This document shows positions 30,447 to 38,734 of a DNA stretch of 40,605 nt, one piece after another (position 1 is the first letter of the stretch; every line of letters starts with the position of its first letter). Under the pieces are notes generated by a model. The model had not been told where the DNA came from. It ran no database searches and saw only the letters and a program-made list of their open reading frames with translations. The stretch lies in contig DGWK01000043.1 of the NCBI GenBank assembly GCA_002395235.1, forward strand, positions 4,463-45,067, read 5' to 3'. Source of the stretch: Lachnospiraceae bacterium UBA4260. GTDB taxonomy: Bacteria; Bacillota; Clostridia; Lachnospirales; Lachnospiraceae. Both the position numbers and the translations under genes were made by a program.

Positions 30447-32573
30447 ATGGCAGAAAAAGGATCTTTGTCCATCAACAGCGAGAATATGTTCCCCATTATC
30501 AAGAAATGGCTGTACAGCGATCACGATATTTTCTACAGAGAGCTGATCTCCAACGGCTGCGACGCCATCACGAAGCTCAAAAAGCTGGATATGATGGGCG
30601 CATTTGCGCTGCCGGAAGATTACAAGGCGCGAATCGACATCGAAGTCAGCCCCACCGACAAGACCATCAAGGTGTCGGACAACGGTATCGGAATGACGGC
30701 GGACGAGGTCAAGGAGTACATCAACAACATTGCATTTTCCGGCGCGGAAGCTTTCCTTGCAAAATATAAAGACAAGGCAAGCAGCGACCAGATCATCGGC
30801 CACTTCGGACTGGGCTTCTACAGTGCGTTCATGGTCGCTGACATGGTGACCATCGATACGCTCTCTTATCAGGAAGGCGCGGAGCCGGTACACTGGGAGT
30901 GCGACGGCAGCAGCACGTATTCCATGGACAAGGGAAGCAGGCAGTCTTTTGGCACGACCATCACACTTCACCTGACAGAAGACTGCGTCGAGTTCGCAAA
31001 CTATTATAAGGCGCAGGAAGTGATCGAGAAGTACTGCTCCTTCATGCCCACGGAGATCTATCTCTCCGAGAAGGACACGAGCGCTACCGAGACGATCGCC
31101 GAGTCCGAGAGAAGGCCCGACGACGTGGTGATTGAGGTCATCGAACCCGAGAAGAAAGAGGACGACAAGGAGCCCGCGGAGAAGAGACTCAAGATCAGAA
31201 GACGTCCGCTCCTGCTCAACGACACGCATCCGCTCTGGGGCAAGAATCCCAGCGAGTGCACGGAAGAGGAGTACAAGGAATTCTACAGAAACGTCTTCAG
31301 AGACTACAAGGAGCCCCTGTTCTGGATCCACCTCAACATGGACTATCCCTACAATCTCAAGGGTATCCTGTACTTCCCCAAACTGAACCTGGAGTATGAG
31401 TCCGCCGAAGGCGTGATCAAGCTCTACAACAACCAGGTCTTCATCGCGGACAACATCAAGGAAGTCATTCCCGAGTACCTGATGCTGCTCAAGGGCGTCA
31501 TAGACTGCCCCGACCTGCCGCTGAACGTCTCCAGAAGCGCGCTGCAGAACGACGGCTTCGCCAAAAAGATCAGCGACTATATCACCAAGAAGGTCGCGGA
31601 CAAGCTGGCCGGCATGTGCAAGACCGACAAAGAGAATTACGAGAAGTACTGGGATGACATCGCTCCCTTCATCAAGTACGGGTGCCTCAGAGACGACAAG
31701 TTCTGCGCCAGAATGACCGACTATATCCTGTTCAAGGATCTGGACGGAAATTATCTGACCACCCCCGAGGCCCTCAAGGTCAACAAGGTGGATCCCGAGG
31801 CGGAAGAAGAAGAGAAGAGCGCACAGACCGCCACCGATGAGAACGGCGAGAAGGTAGAGGCGGAAGTCGTCGATGAGAACGGCGGCGAGGCCGACAAGGA
31901 AGAGGAAAAGGCCGAAGATCACACGATCTACTATGTGACGGATCCTCAGCAGCAGGGCCAGTACATCCGCATGTTCCGCGAGAACAAGATGCAGGCCTTT
32001 ATCCTGGACCACACTATTGACCAGCCTTTCATCCAGCAGCTGGAAGCCAAGAACGAGGGACTTCACTTCGCAAGGATCGACGCGGATGTGCAGGAAGCGC
32101 TCAAGACCCGCACGGGCAAGAAAGCGGCAGAGGCCCTCAAGGAGTCTTCCGAAAAGCTTGAGAAGATGATCCGTAAGGCGGTGAAGAACGACAAGCTGAG
32201 CGTGAAGCTCGAGAATCTCAGAGACAAGAAGACAGCCTCCATGCTCACGGTCAACGAGCAGAGCCGCAGAATGGCGGATATGATGAAGATGTACGCCGCT
32301 TCCGGCATGCCCATGGGACTGGACGAGTTCGCCAAGGAAGGACAGACCCTGATCCTCAACGCAAAGCACCCGCTGGTCAAGTACATCATGGAGCACGAAG
32401 AGGACAAGCTGACCGGTCTCATCTGCCGGCAGCTCTACGACCTGGCGCAGATCCAGAACGCGCCCCTTACTCCTGACGAGATGGCCGGCTTTGTCGCCAG
32501 ATCCAATGAGATCATGATGATGCTCATGAAGGAAGAGACTGAGAGCAAGGAAAAGGAAAGTACAGAAGAATAA
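30447..32573 (+). CDS. htpG: Hsp90 chaperone HtpG with acidic insertions
   Basis: ATP-dependent molecular chaperone, 708 residues against about 620-640 in most bacteria. The GHKL ATPase domain shows FYRELISNGCDAITKL, DNGIGM and IGHFGLGFYSAFMV; the middle domain has LLLNDTHPLWGKNP, LNMDYPYNLKGILYFPK and the LNVSRSALQND block; the C-terminal dimer domain is present. Two highly charged stretches explain the extra length: one at about residues 227-251 between the N and middle domains, and one Glu-rich stretch at about 449-491. The first recalls the charged linker of eukaryotic Hsp90. AAAGGAG precedes the ATG. Confidence 0.96.
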   Translation: MAEKGSLSINSENMFPIIKKWLYSDHDIFYRELISNGCDAITKLKKLDMMGAFALPEDYKARIDIEVSPTDKTIKVSDNGIGMTADEVKEYINNIAFSGAEAFLAKYKDKASSDQIIGHFGLGFYSAFMVADMVTIDTLSYQEGAEPVHWECDGSSTYSMDKGSRQSFGTTITLHLTEDCVEFANYYKAQEVIEKYCSFMPTEIYLSEKDTSATETIAESERRPDDVVIEVIEPEKKEDDKEPAEKRLKIRRRPLLLNDTHPLWGKNPSECTEEEYKEFYRNVFRDYKEPLFWIHLNMDYPYNLKGILYFPKLNLEYESAEGVIKLYNNQVFIADNIKEVIPEYLMLLKGVIDCPDLPLNVSRSALQNDGFAKKISDYITKKVADKLAGMCKTDKENYEKYWDDIAPFIKYGCLRDDKFCARMTDYILFKDLDGNYLTTPEALKVNKVDPEAEEEEKSAQTATDENGEKVEAEVVDENGGEADKEEEKAEDHTIYYVTDPQQQGQYIRMFRENKMQAFILDHTIDQPFIQQLEAKNEGLHFARIDADVQEALKTRTGKKAAEALKESSEKLEKMIRKAVKNDKLSVKLENLRDKKTASMLTVNEQSRRMADMMKMYAASGMPMGLDEFAKEGQTLILNAKHPLVKYIMEHEEDKLTGLICRQLYDLAQIQNAPLTPDEMAGFVARSNEIMMMLMKEETESKEKESTEE

Positions 32574-32582
32574 TGATGCACA

Positions 32583-32651
32583 CGCGTGCGGAAAGGAAGG
32601 AGCTGTCCAAAGGACAGCCCGCACGCGGCGCAGCGGCTCGCTCTGCGAGCC
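32583..32651 (+). other. Two consecutive hairpins in the htpG 3' untranslated region
   Basis: A compound hairpin has an outer stem CGCGTGCGG/CCGCACGCG (32583-32591 and 32619-32627) and an inner stem GCTGTCC/GGACAGC with an AAA loop (32602-32618). A second hairpin GGCTCGC/GCGAGCC with a TCT loop follows at 32635-32651. Neither has a T-run, so they are not terminators; they may stabilise the message. Confidence 0.65.
32633..32650 (+). repeat. Short hairpin repeat, copy after htpG
   Basis: GCGGCTCGCTCTGCGAGC matches 20042-20059 at 17 of 18 bases, in another intergenic region 12.6 kb away. The palindrome and flanking ACGCGGC are both shared. Confidence 0.6.
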
Positions 32652-32673
32652 TTGAATTCAGTTTTTATCATCG

Positions 32674-32710
32674 AACGAGGCGGCATAGGAATGTGCCGCC
32701 TCGTTTTTCA
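32674..32710 (+). terminator. Terminator of htpG
   Basis: A 12-bp perfect stem AACGAGGCGGCA/TGCCGCCTCGTT (32674-32685 and 32694-32705) with an 8-base loop; its last T starts the run TTTTT. It separates htpG from the next operon. Confidence 0.9.
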
Positions 32711-32719
32711 TGCTATAAT
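32711..32719 (+). promoter_or_regulatory. Extended -10 promoter of the Hsp70-like operon
   Basis: TGCTATAAT at 32711-32719 is a consensus extended -10 element directly after the htpG terminator, with no good -35 box. Transcription would begin near 32726, which fixes the start of the large gene at ATG 32763. Confidence 0.6.
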
Positions 32720-32762
32720 AGCTTGTATATTGGGATATTATGTGCTTCGGAGCGAGAAGAAT

Positions 32763-35700
32763 ATGGGATATCGTGAAGTTTATACGGCCGTCAACATGGC
32801 GGGAGAAGAATACAATATTTCGGACAGAGGGCTGAGCATCACGCCCGAGAAGATCAGCTTCCGGGTCAGGCCGGGCGGATCTGCGGAAGGGCAGTTTGTG
32901 GTGGCGGGGCCGCCCGGAACTGCCGTGACCGGCTTTCTGACCTCGGACAGCTTTCATATGCAGCTGCGCAGGGACAGCTTTGCGGAAAATCCGGACAGGA
33001 TCAGCTGGAGCTTTGACGCGGGCGCGCTGAAAGAAGGAGAGGTATGCGAGGGAACCATCGGGATCGTCTCGTCCCGGGGCGAGTACAAACTGCCCTTTAA
33101 GGCCGAAGTGGTCACTCCCCAGATCGCCGGGAAGGAACTCGAGGAGATCTCGCATCCAAACGCCGCCGCGGAGCGCTTTCTCACGCTGGCGGATGAGGAC
33201 TGGGGGAGCGCTGTCAGACTGTTTTACAGAAAAGAATTCGCGCAGTCGCTGGTCACGGAAGAAGAGAAGATGCTGTACAGAGGCCTTTCGCAGTATCCCG
33301 GGAACGAGCAGAACGTGGAGGAGTTCCTGATCGCGGCCTGCGGAAAGGACCCGGTCGAATTCCTTGTGGATACCAAGGAGATCCGGACGGAGATTCTGGA
33401 GATCGGAAGTTATGCAAGAAGCGAAGGGGCGGCAGACTACCGCATTGTGATCAAAAGGCGCGGCTGGGGGTATTGCAGGCTGGCAGTCACCATGGCGGGC
33501 TCTTTTCTGACGCCGGCTTCCGCGGTGCTTGAGGGCGAAGACTTCATCGGCGATACCTGCACGTTCACTTACAGGGTGGAGAGACACCGGCTCCATCCCG
33601 GAAGGAATTTCGGAAAGATTTATCTCAGGTCTCCCTATCAGGAGATCCGGATCCCTGTGGAGATCGTCTACAGGAGAAGGAGCGACGGAAAGGCCAGACA
33701 GGAGAGGGAGAGCAGGAGGGCTCTCATCGAGATCATGCGCCACTATGAGCGCCTGCACGTCGGCTGGGCCAGGGAAGCTCAGGGCATGGAGAGCGGGATC
33801 GACAACGGCGAGTGGCTCAGACAGGCGGACGAACTGGTCAAAAGACTGACCTTCCTCCGAAGAGACAGAACATTCCCCAGACTCTACGCGGCCCAGCTCC
33901 TTCTTATGGAGAACCGGATCCACCAGGCCATCATGGAACTGGAGAGTGTCCGCAGAAAACTGGCCGGAGTCGCTCCCGGCGAGGTGCTGGAGATGGGATA
34001 CAGCCAGTACGCAGGGGAGTCCGACATCGAATACTGTTACAGGCAGTTTCTGACGGCGCTGGCCTATCACGACGCGGATGTGATCACACCCCGCGTCGGC
34101 AGGATCCTGAGAGAGCGCTACAGAAGGAATCCGTCGGACTGGCGGATCGCGTGGATGATGCTGCAGCTTCTTCCCGAATACGCGCCCGGACTGCCGGCCA
34201 GATGGAATTTCCTCAAAAAGCAGTACACGAACGGCAGCAGGAGTCCCATCCTGTATATGGAAGCCTGGGATATGATCTTTGCGGACCCCTCCTACCTGAG
34301 CCTTCAGGAGGACAGGAGAACGGGGAGATACGGAGGAGACGCCTTCGAGAGGCAGGTCCTGGTCTATGCGATGAAGCGGGGGCTGCTCGATCCCGGGACC
34401 ATGGAGAAAGTGCTGGAGCGGACAGAGCGCAGGAGAGAGTATTCCGCGGCGCTTTACTATGTTTTGACAAAGGCCTATTCGCAGGAGAGGATGCGCCCTC
34501 TGCAGATCCCGATCCTCAGGAACCTGTGCACCCTGCTGATCAGGGGGAACAGGACGGGAGCGGACTATTTTGTCTGGTACTCGAGAGCGGTGGAGAAGGG
34601 GCTGTCCCTGATGCGCCTGCCCGAGTGCTTTCTGCAGTCGATGCCGGAAGATTACAGCGGTGAGATCCCGGACAGCGTGATGCGCTCGAGTTACAGAGGC
34701 AGCATGCTCTCGAACGGGAGCCGCGCCTATTTCTATCTGTATCTGTACAGGAACAGGGGCAAATACGCGGATATTTTCGCGCAGTGCGCGGAGGACATAC
34801 GCGCTTTCCTGGAACAGCAGATCTCGGAGCACCGCATGACGGAGACGCTTGCGGAGCTCTACAGCGCTGCGCTCAGGGACGAGGCGATCCGGCCTTCCAA
34901 CGCGGGGGACCTGACCAAGCTGTCCTATCTGTCCCATCTGCGGACAACGCATTTATATATGAAAAAAGCGGTGACGGTCTACGCGCAGAGCAGCAAGGAG
35001 CGGGTCTATCCTATGGAAGGCGGAAACTGCATCCTGCCCATCTACGGGGAGAACAACCGGATCTTTCTCGAGGACGCGCAGCACAACCGCTACACGGTCA
35101 GTGTCCCCTACACGTGCGACAGGATGATGGAGCCGGTGGGAACCCCTGACCGGGTCTCACTCCAGGAGATGGCGGACCTCCCCTTTGCCATGGAGATTTC
35201 CGGCGTGGCGGAGAAGTCTTTCGAGGTGACGGATGAGACGCTCCAGTACTGCGAGATCCTGGTGAGATCGGCCTCGGTCGCCCCTTCTTACAGGACCAGG
35301 CTCAAGCTCAGACTCATGGACTACTACGAGAGAGTCGGCGACAGGGAGAAGCTCAGGGCCATGGCGGGAACGCTGGATGCAGGAGAACTCGAGCAGGAGG
35401 ACTGCGTCCGGACGATCCGGCTCATGAACCGATGCGGAATGTACGGGGAAGCTGTGGACTGGATCACGCTGAGCGGCACAGAGGACTGCCCGGCGGATGT
35501 CCTGTCGGACGCGGCGCTGGGAGCGGCGGCGAGCGGCAGGGAAGACAGTGAGTTCCTCGAAAAGGCAGGAAGGATCGCCTGGGCCGCTTTCGAGCGGGGA
35601 GATAATCAGCGCGGGATCCTGGAATTGATTCTGGACCAGTATGACGGACTGTCGGAAGACCTGCTGCGGGTGAGGGACGCCCTCCTTGAGGTGACGGATG

Positions 35701-36572
35701 AGGAGGCCGAAGCGGACCCTGCCGTGACTGTGGCGGAGGACAGGATCCTGTCCCAGACGCTGTTCAGCGGAGAGATGCCGCGCGGACAGGAAGCGCTTCT
35801 TCTGCGGCAGTACGGAAGAGGGGACCGGCACCGGGAGCTGGCGGGCGCCGGCGTCGCGCAGTACTGCCACTATGTCTTCGCCGACTGGCACCGGATGGAT
35901 CCGGACATCATGCGCCTGATCGCACTGGCGGACAGGGACGGACATTCCATGCCCGCGATCTGCCGGCTGGCTTACCTCAAGACGCTGGTCGACCGGGCGG
36001 ACCGGGGAGACGCACCGGATCATTTCTCGGAAGAAGAGGCGGAGACGGCAAAGAGGTTTCTCCTCTCGCTCCTGAGAGAGGAGATCGTATTTCCCTTCTA
36101 CAGGCGGTTTGCGGGCGCAGGCCCGGCGCTTCGGCTGTATGACCGGGAGACCATGATCGAGTACCACAATCCCGCCGGCGTGCGCGGCGCGCGGGGACAT
36201 GTGGTCATTCACTGCTCCCTGGACAGGGGCGGCAGACAGGAACCCTTTATGGCGAGAGAGATGAAGGAGATGGTCCGGGGCTTCTATGTCAGTTCCTTCT
36301 TCCTTTTCTACGGGGAGCAGGTGCACTATTTTATCACCGATGATCCCGAGGAGAAGAACATAGTCGAGAGCGGAACCATCGGGCAGGACGCCAGGATCGA
36401 CCCGGATCAGAATGACCGGTTCGCGCAGATCGACGCCATTTCATACGCCGCGGCCCACAGAGAACGGGAAAAGGCAGCCGCGCTGATCGGAGAGTACATG
36501 AAAAAAGAGTATCTGACAGCCGCTCTGTTCGGAACTGAGGAGGACAGTGATGTTATTTACCAGATTACCTGA
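32763..36572 (+). CDS. Very large protein of unknown function (DUF5717-like)
   Basis: A 1269-residue cytosolic protein without signal peptide or clear membrane segment. From memory it resembles the DUF5717 family of Lachnospiraceae; I cannot verify this here. The first ~330 residues look beta-rich (ISDRGLSITPEKISFRVRPG, FGKIYLRSPYQEIRIPVEIV), suggesting immunoglobulin-like domains. Residues ~350-900 are alpha-helical, with regularly spaced Leu/Ala/Tyr, like a helical-repeat scaffold. No enzyme motif is visible. ATG 32763 follows GGAG at ten bases; longer frames upstream run through the htpG terminator. It overlaps the next gene by 23 bases, implying stoichiometric production. Confidence 0.85.
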   Translation: MGYREVYTAVNMAGEEYNISDRGLSITPEKISFRVRPGGSAEGQFVVAGPPGTAVTGFLTSDSFHMQLRRDSFAENPDRISWSFDAGALKEGEVCEGTIGIVSSRGEYKLPFKAEVVTPQIAGKELEEISHPNAAAERFLTLADEDWGSAVRLFYRKEFAQSLVTEEEKMLYRGLSQYPGNEQNVEEFLIAACGKDPVEFLVDTKEIRTEILEIGSYARSEGAADYRIVIKRRGWGYCRLAVTMAGSFLTPASAVLEGEDFIGDTCTFTYRVERHRLHPGRNFGKIYLRSPYQEIRIPVEIVYRRRSDGKARQERESRRALIEIMRHYERLHVGWAREAQGMESGIDNGEWLRQADELVKRLTFLRRDRTFPRLYAAQLLLMENRIHQAIMELESVRRKLAGVAPGEVLEMGYSQYAGESDIEYCYRQFLTALAYHDADVITPRVGRILRERYRRNPSDWRIAWMMLQLLPEYAPGLPARWNFLKKQYTNGSRSPILYMEAWDMIFADPSYLSLQEDRRTGRYGGDAFERQVLVYAMKRGLLDPGTMEKVLERTERRREYSAALYYVLTKAYSQERMRPLQIPILRNLCTLLIRGNRTGADYFVWYSRAVEKGLSLMRLPECFLQSMPEDYSGEIPDSVMRSSYRGSMLSNGSRAYFYLYLYRNRGKYADIFAQCAEDIRAFLEQQISEHRMTETLAELYSAALRDEAIRPSNAGDLTKLSYLSHLRTTHLYMKKAVTVYAQSSKERVYPMEGGNCILPIYGENNRIFLEDAQHNRYTVSVPYTCDRMMEPVGTPDRVSLQEMADLPFAMEISGVAEKSFEVTDETLQYCEILVRSASVAPSYRTRLKLRLMDYYERVGDREKLRAMAGTLDAGELEQEDCVRTIRLMNRCGMYGEAVDWITLSGTEDCPADVLSDAALGAAASGREDSEFLEKAGRIAWAAFERGDNQRGILELILDQYDGLSEDLLRVRDALLEVTDEEAEADPAVTVAEDRILSQTLFSGEMPRGQEALLLRQYGRGDRHRELAGAGVAQYCHYVFADWHRMDPDIMRLIALADRDGHSMPAICRLAYLKTLVDRADRGDAPDHFSEEEAETAKRFLLSLLREEIVFPFYRRFAGAGPALRLYDRETMIEYHNPAGVRGARGHVVIHCSLDRGGRQEPFMAREMKEMVRGFYVSSFFLFYGEQVHYFITDDPEEKNIVESGTIGQDARIDPDQNDRFAQIDAISYAAAHREREKAAALIGEYMKKEYLTAALFGTEEDSDVIYQIT

Positions 36573-37812
36573 GAAAAAATACCTTCTGGGAATCGATATC
36601 GGGGGAACTTTCTGTCAGATCTCCTACCTGAACACGCGCAGGCTCACGGCCGGAATGGATCCGCACACCTTTTCAACGGTCGCAAGAGGAGAGGAATTCA
36701 ATATTCCGCAGGCGGCTTTCGCGGACAGCGCGACCGGAAACCGGTTCTACGGCAAGGAAGCGCTTGAGAAGGCGGCCGAGGCCGGGAGAGAGCCCGTAAC
36801 GCACCTGTTCGGGGCGGTCAGGCAGGATCCGGGGGAAGAAAATCTGCAGGTCCTGATCGAGTATCTGCAGTACTGCTTCAGCCTCCTCTCCGCAGAAGTG
36901 ACGGCGGAGGAGATCGAGGCCCTCACGTTCACGGTCGACGTCTGCGACCAGAAAAGTGTGGAGATCCTGAGAGCGGCGGCTGACCGGCTGTTTCCCGGAC
37001 TTGAGAAAGTGGCTTTTGAAGAGCATCTCAAATCCTTCTATCACTACGTGCTCATGCAGGATGAAGAGCAGAGGCGTCAGTCCGTGCTCCTTCTGGACGG
37101 CTGGTCGGAGGAGGAACTTGTTCTCTACTCCCTCTCTTATAATAAGAAGACGAGGCCCATCGTGTGCTTTCCCGAGGAGCTGCGCCTGAAGATCCCCGCA
37201 GAGGCGGACGCCGCGCAGAAAGATCAGATACTCTGCAGCGCGGTGAGAGGACTGATGCAGGAGAAGGAGTACTCCGCCGCTTACCTGACAGGGGAAGCAC
37301 TGGGCGGAGGCTGGATGAAGGAGTCCCTGAATCTGATCTGCAGAGGAAGAAGGGCCTTTCAGGGAGATACGTTGTACAGTAAAGGAGCGGCCGACAGCAC
37401 CATGGCCGCCTGCGGCCTCTCGTCCAAAGCGGACAAATATTTCTATCTCAGTAAGGACGCCCTCCGCTGCAATATCGGCATGGACTGCCTCAAGAAGGGA
37501 AGAACGGTCTACCAGCCCTTGCTGGACGCGGGAGCCGAGTGGTACGACGCGGCGGCGCAGATTGATATTTTGCTGGAGGACGGGGATGAGATCGTGCTGC
37601 GGGAGACCTCGGTGGACAGAGGAAATGAGCGCGAGATCGCGGTGAAGCTGGAGAACATGCCGAAAAGGCCCAGGGCGACCACAAGGCTGCGGATCCGGCT
37701 GCACATGACTTCCGCGGACCGGATGCAGCTTGTGGCGGAGGACCTGGGATTCGGAGAGATCTTTCCCTCGACGGGAATGAAGTGGGAACAGGAGATAGTG
37801 ATCAATGGGTAA
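36550..37812 (+). CDS. Actin/Hsp70-fold protein with degenerate phosphate-2 motif (DUF5716-like)
   Basis: A 420-residue protein. The N-terminal LLGIDIGGTFCQISYL is an actin-superfamily phosphate-1 loop like that of Hsp70 (GIDLGTT). The adenosine region is recognisable in TGEALGGGWMKESL, followed by CRGRRAFQGDTLYSKGAA, which parallels the Hsp70 GG(S/T)xRIP...NPDEAVAYGAA segment. The expected phosphate-2 loop (DLGGGT) is replaced by LLLDGWSEEEL, so ATP hydrolysis may be weak or lost. The last ~100 residues are a beta-rich domain (IDILLEDGDEIVLRE, TTRLRIRLHMTSADRMQLV), comparable in position to an Hsp70 substrate-binding domain. ATG 36550 follows GAGGAGG at six bases. Confidence 0.85.
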   Translation: MLFTRLPEKKYLLGIDIGGTFCQISYLNTRRLTAGMDPHTFSTVARGEEFNIPQAAFADSATGNRFYGKEALEKAAEAGREPVTHLFGAVRQDPGEENLQVLIEYLQYCFSLLSAEVTAEEIEALTFTVDVCDQKSVEILRAAADRLFPGLEKVAFEEHLKSFYHYVLMQDEEQRRQSVLLLDGWSEEELVLYSLSYNKKTRPIVCFPEELRLKIPAEADAAQKDQILCSAVRGLMQEKEYSAAYLTGEALGGGWMKESLNLICRGRRAFQGDTLYSKGAADSTMAACGLSSKADKYFYLSKDALRCNIGMDCLKKGRTVYQPLLDAGAEWYDAAAQIDILLEDGDEIVLRETSVDRGNEREIAVKLENMPKRPRATTRLRIRLHMTSADRMQLVAEDLGFGEIFPSTGMKWEQEIVING

Positions 37813-38644
37813 GAGCATTCTGACAACAGGGCGGATCGCGGACAGGCCCTACCGGCTCTCGATCATCGACCGGAACGTCTATACGGTGGAAGAACTGTGC
37901 TATTCGATCGCCCAGTGCGCCTCCTTCCTGGACGAGGATTTTATGGACCATGAGCTCCTTGTCTGGCTGGAGGAGTCCTGCGGGCTGGCCGAACTGGCGG
38001 CGCAGCTGCGGTCACTCCTGCGGGGAAGATGCGCGGTCGAGGACTTTGCCTCGGTGATCCTGCTCTATGTGGGATACCAGAGCACGGCCGAAATAGAGAG
38101 GATTCGCGCCTCGATCTCTTCTGGCAAGGGGATGGAACCCTTTCAGAGGCGGCTCCGCGAGGCGAAGTTCACGGCCTCCAGAGGCCACATCACGCAGGCG
38201 ATCGAGCTCATGGACGGGATCGAGGCGGAACTGCCCGAGCTGGAGCGGGAAATGCGAGGCAGGATCTGGGCGGAGAAAGGGCTTCTCTACGCGCAGGGCA
38301 TGCGCTACGCGGAGGCGGCCGACTGCTACGGCAGGGCCTGGAAGCTGTCCAGGAGCAGGCAGAACTGCCTGAAATACCTGGCGGCGCTTCGATTTGCCCT
38401 TCCCGGGCAGGAGTATAAGGACTACATAGCAGAGCATCCCGAGATGGAGGAGGTCGCCCGCGAGCTGGAAGCCGCGGCGGCGGCAGCAGAGAAGGAGTGG
38501 AGAAGCGGCAGCGCGGGGAGGCAGGTCAAGCGCCTGCAGGGATATCTTCGCGGCGGACAGGCCAAATCCTTCGACAACTACGCGCAGCTCAGGATCCGGG
38601 AGCTGCGGGACGCCTTCCGGGCGGACAACGCACCCTCTTTCTGA
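37805..38644 (+). CDS. Helical-repeat protein of unknown function, third gene of the Hsp70-like operon
   Basis: A 279-residue soluble protein. It opens with a beta stretch (SILTTGRIADRPYRLSIIDRNVYTVEELCYSI) and continues as helices. Residues about 115-200 contain two TPR-like helical pairs: FTASRGHITQAIELMDGIEA and EKGLLYAQGMRYAEAADCYG, followed by RAWKLSRS. An Ala/Glu-rich helix and a basic C-terminal part (RQVKRLQGYLRGGQAKSF) complete it. It overlaps the preceding gene by eight bases and has AGGAGA upstream, so the three genes form one translationally coupled unit. I do not recognise the family; a co-chaperone or scaffold role is inference from TPR and context. Confidence 0.8.
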   Translation: MGKSILTTGRIADRPYRLSIIDRNVYTVEELCYSIAQCASFLDEDFMDHELLVWLEESCGLAELAAQLRSLLRGRCAVEDFASVILLYVGYQSTAEIERIRASISSGKGMEPFQRRLREAKFTASRGHITQAIELMDGIEAELPELEREMRGRIWAEKGLLYAQGMRYAEAADCYGRAWKLSRSRQNCLKYLAALRFALPGQEYKDYIAEHPEMEEVARELEAAAAAAEKEWRSGSAGRQVKRLQGYLRGGQAKSFDNYAQLRIRELRDAFRADNAPSF

Positions 38645-38664
38645 AGACGCTGCTGAAGAATTTG

Positions 38665-38692
38665 TTGAATTTGATGGAATAATTGTTATACT
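38665..38692 (+). promoter_or_regulatory. Candidate purB promoter
   Basis: TTGAAT (38665-38670), a 16-base spacer and TATACT (38687-38692). Transcription would start near 38700, about 35 bases before the purB ATG. No PurR box or purine riboswitch is seen in the short leader. Confidence 0.55.
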
Positions 38693-38734
38693 GTATTACG
38701 TTAGTGGAAACTTAGTAAAGAAAGGAACGCGATA

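Noticed and set aside
30339..32624. Long minus-strand open frames opposite htpG, and similarly 32658-34952 and 35157-36326 opposite the large operon gene
   Set aside because: They cover CIRCE, promoter and terminator signals of plus-strand genes, lack ribosome sites and resemble no protein family.
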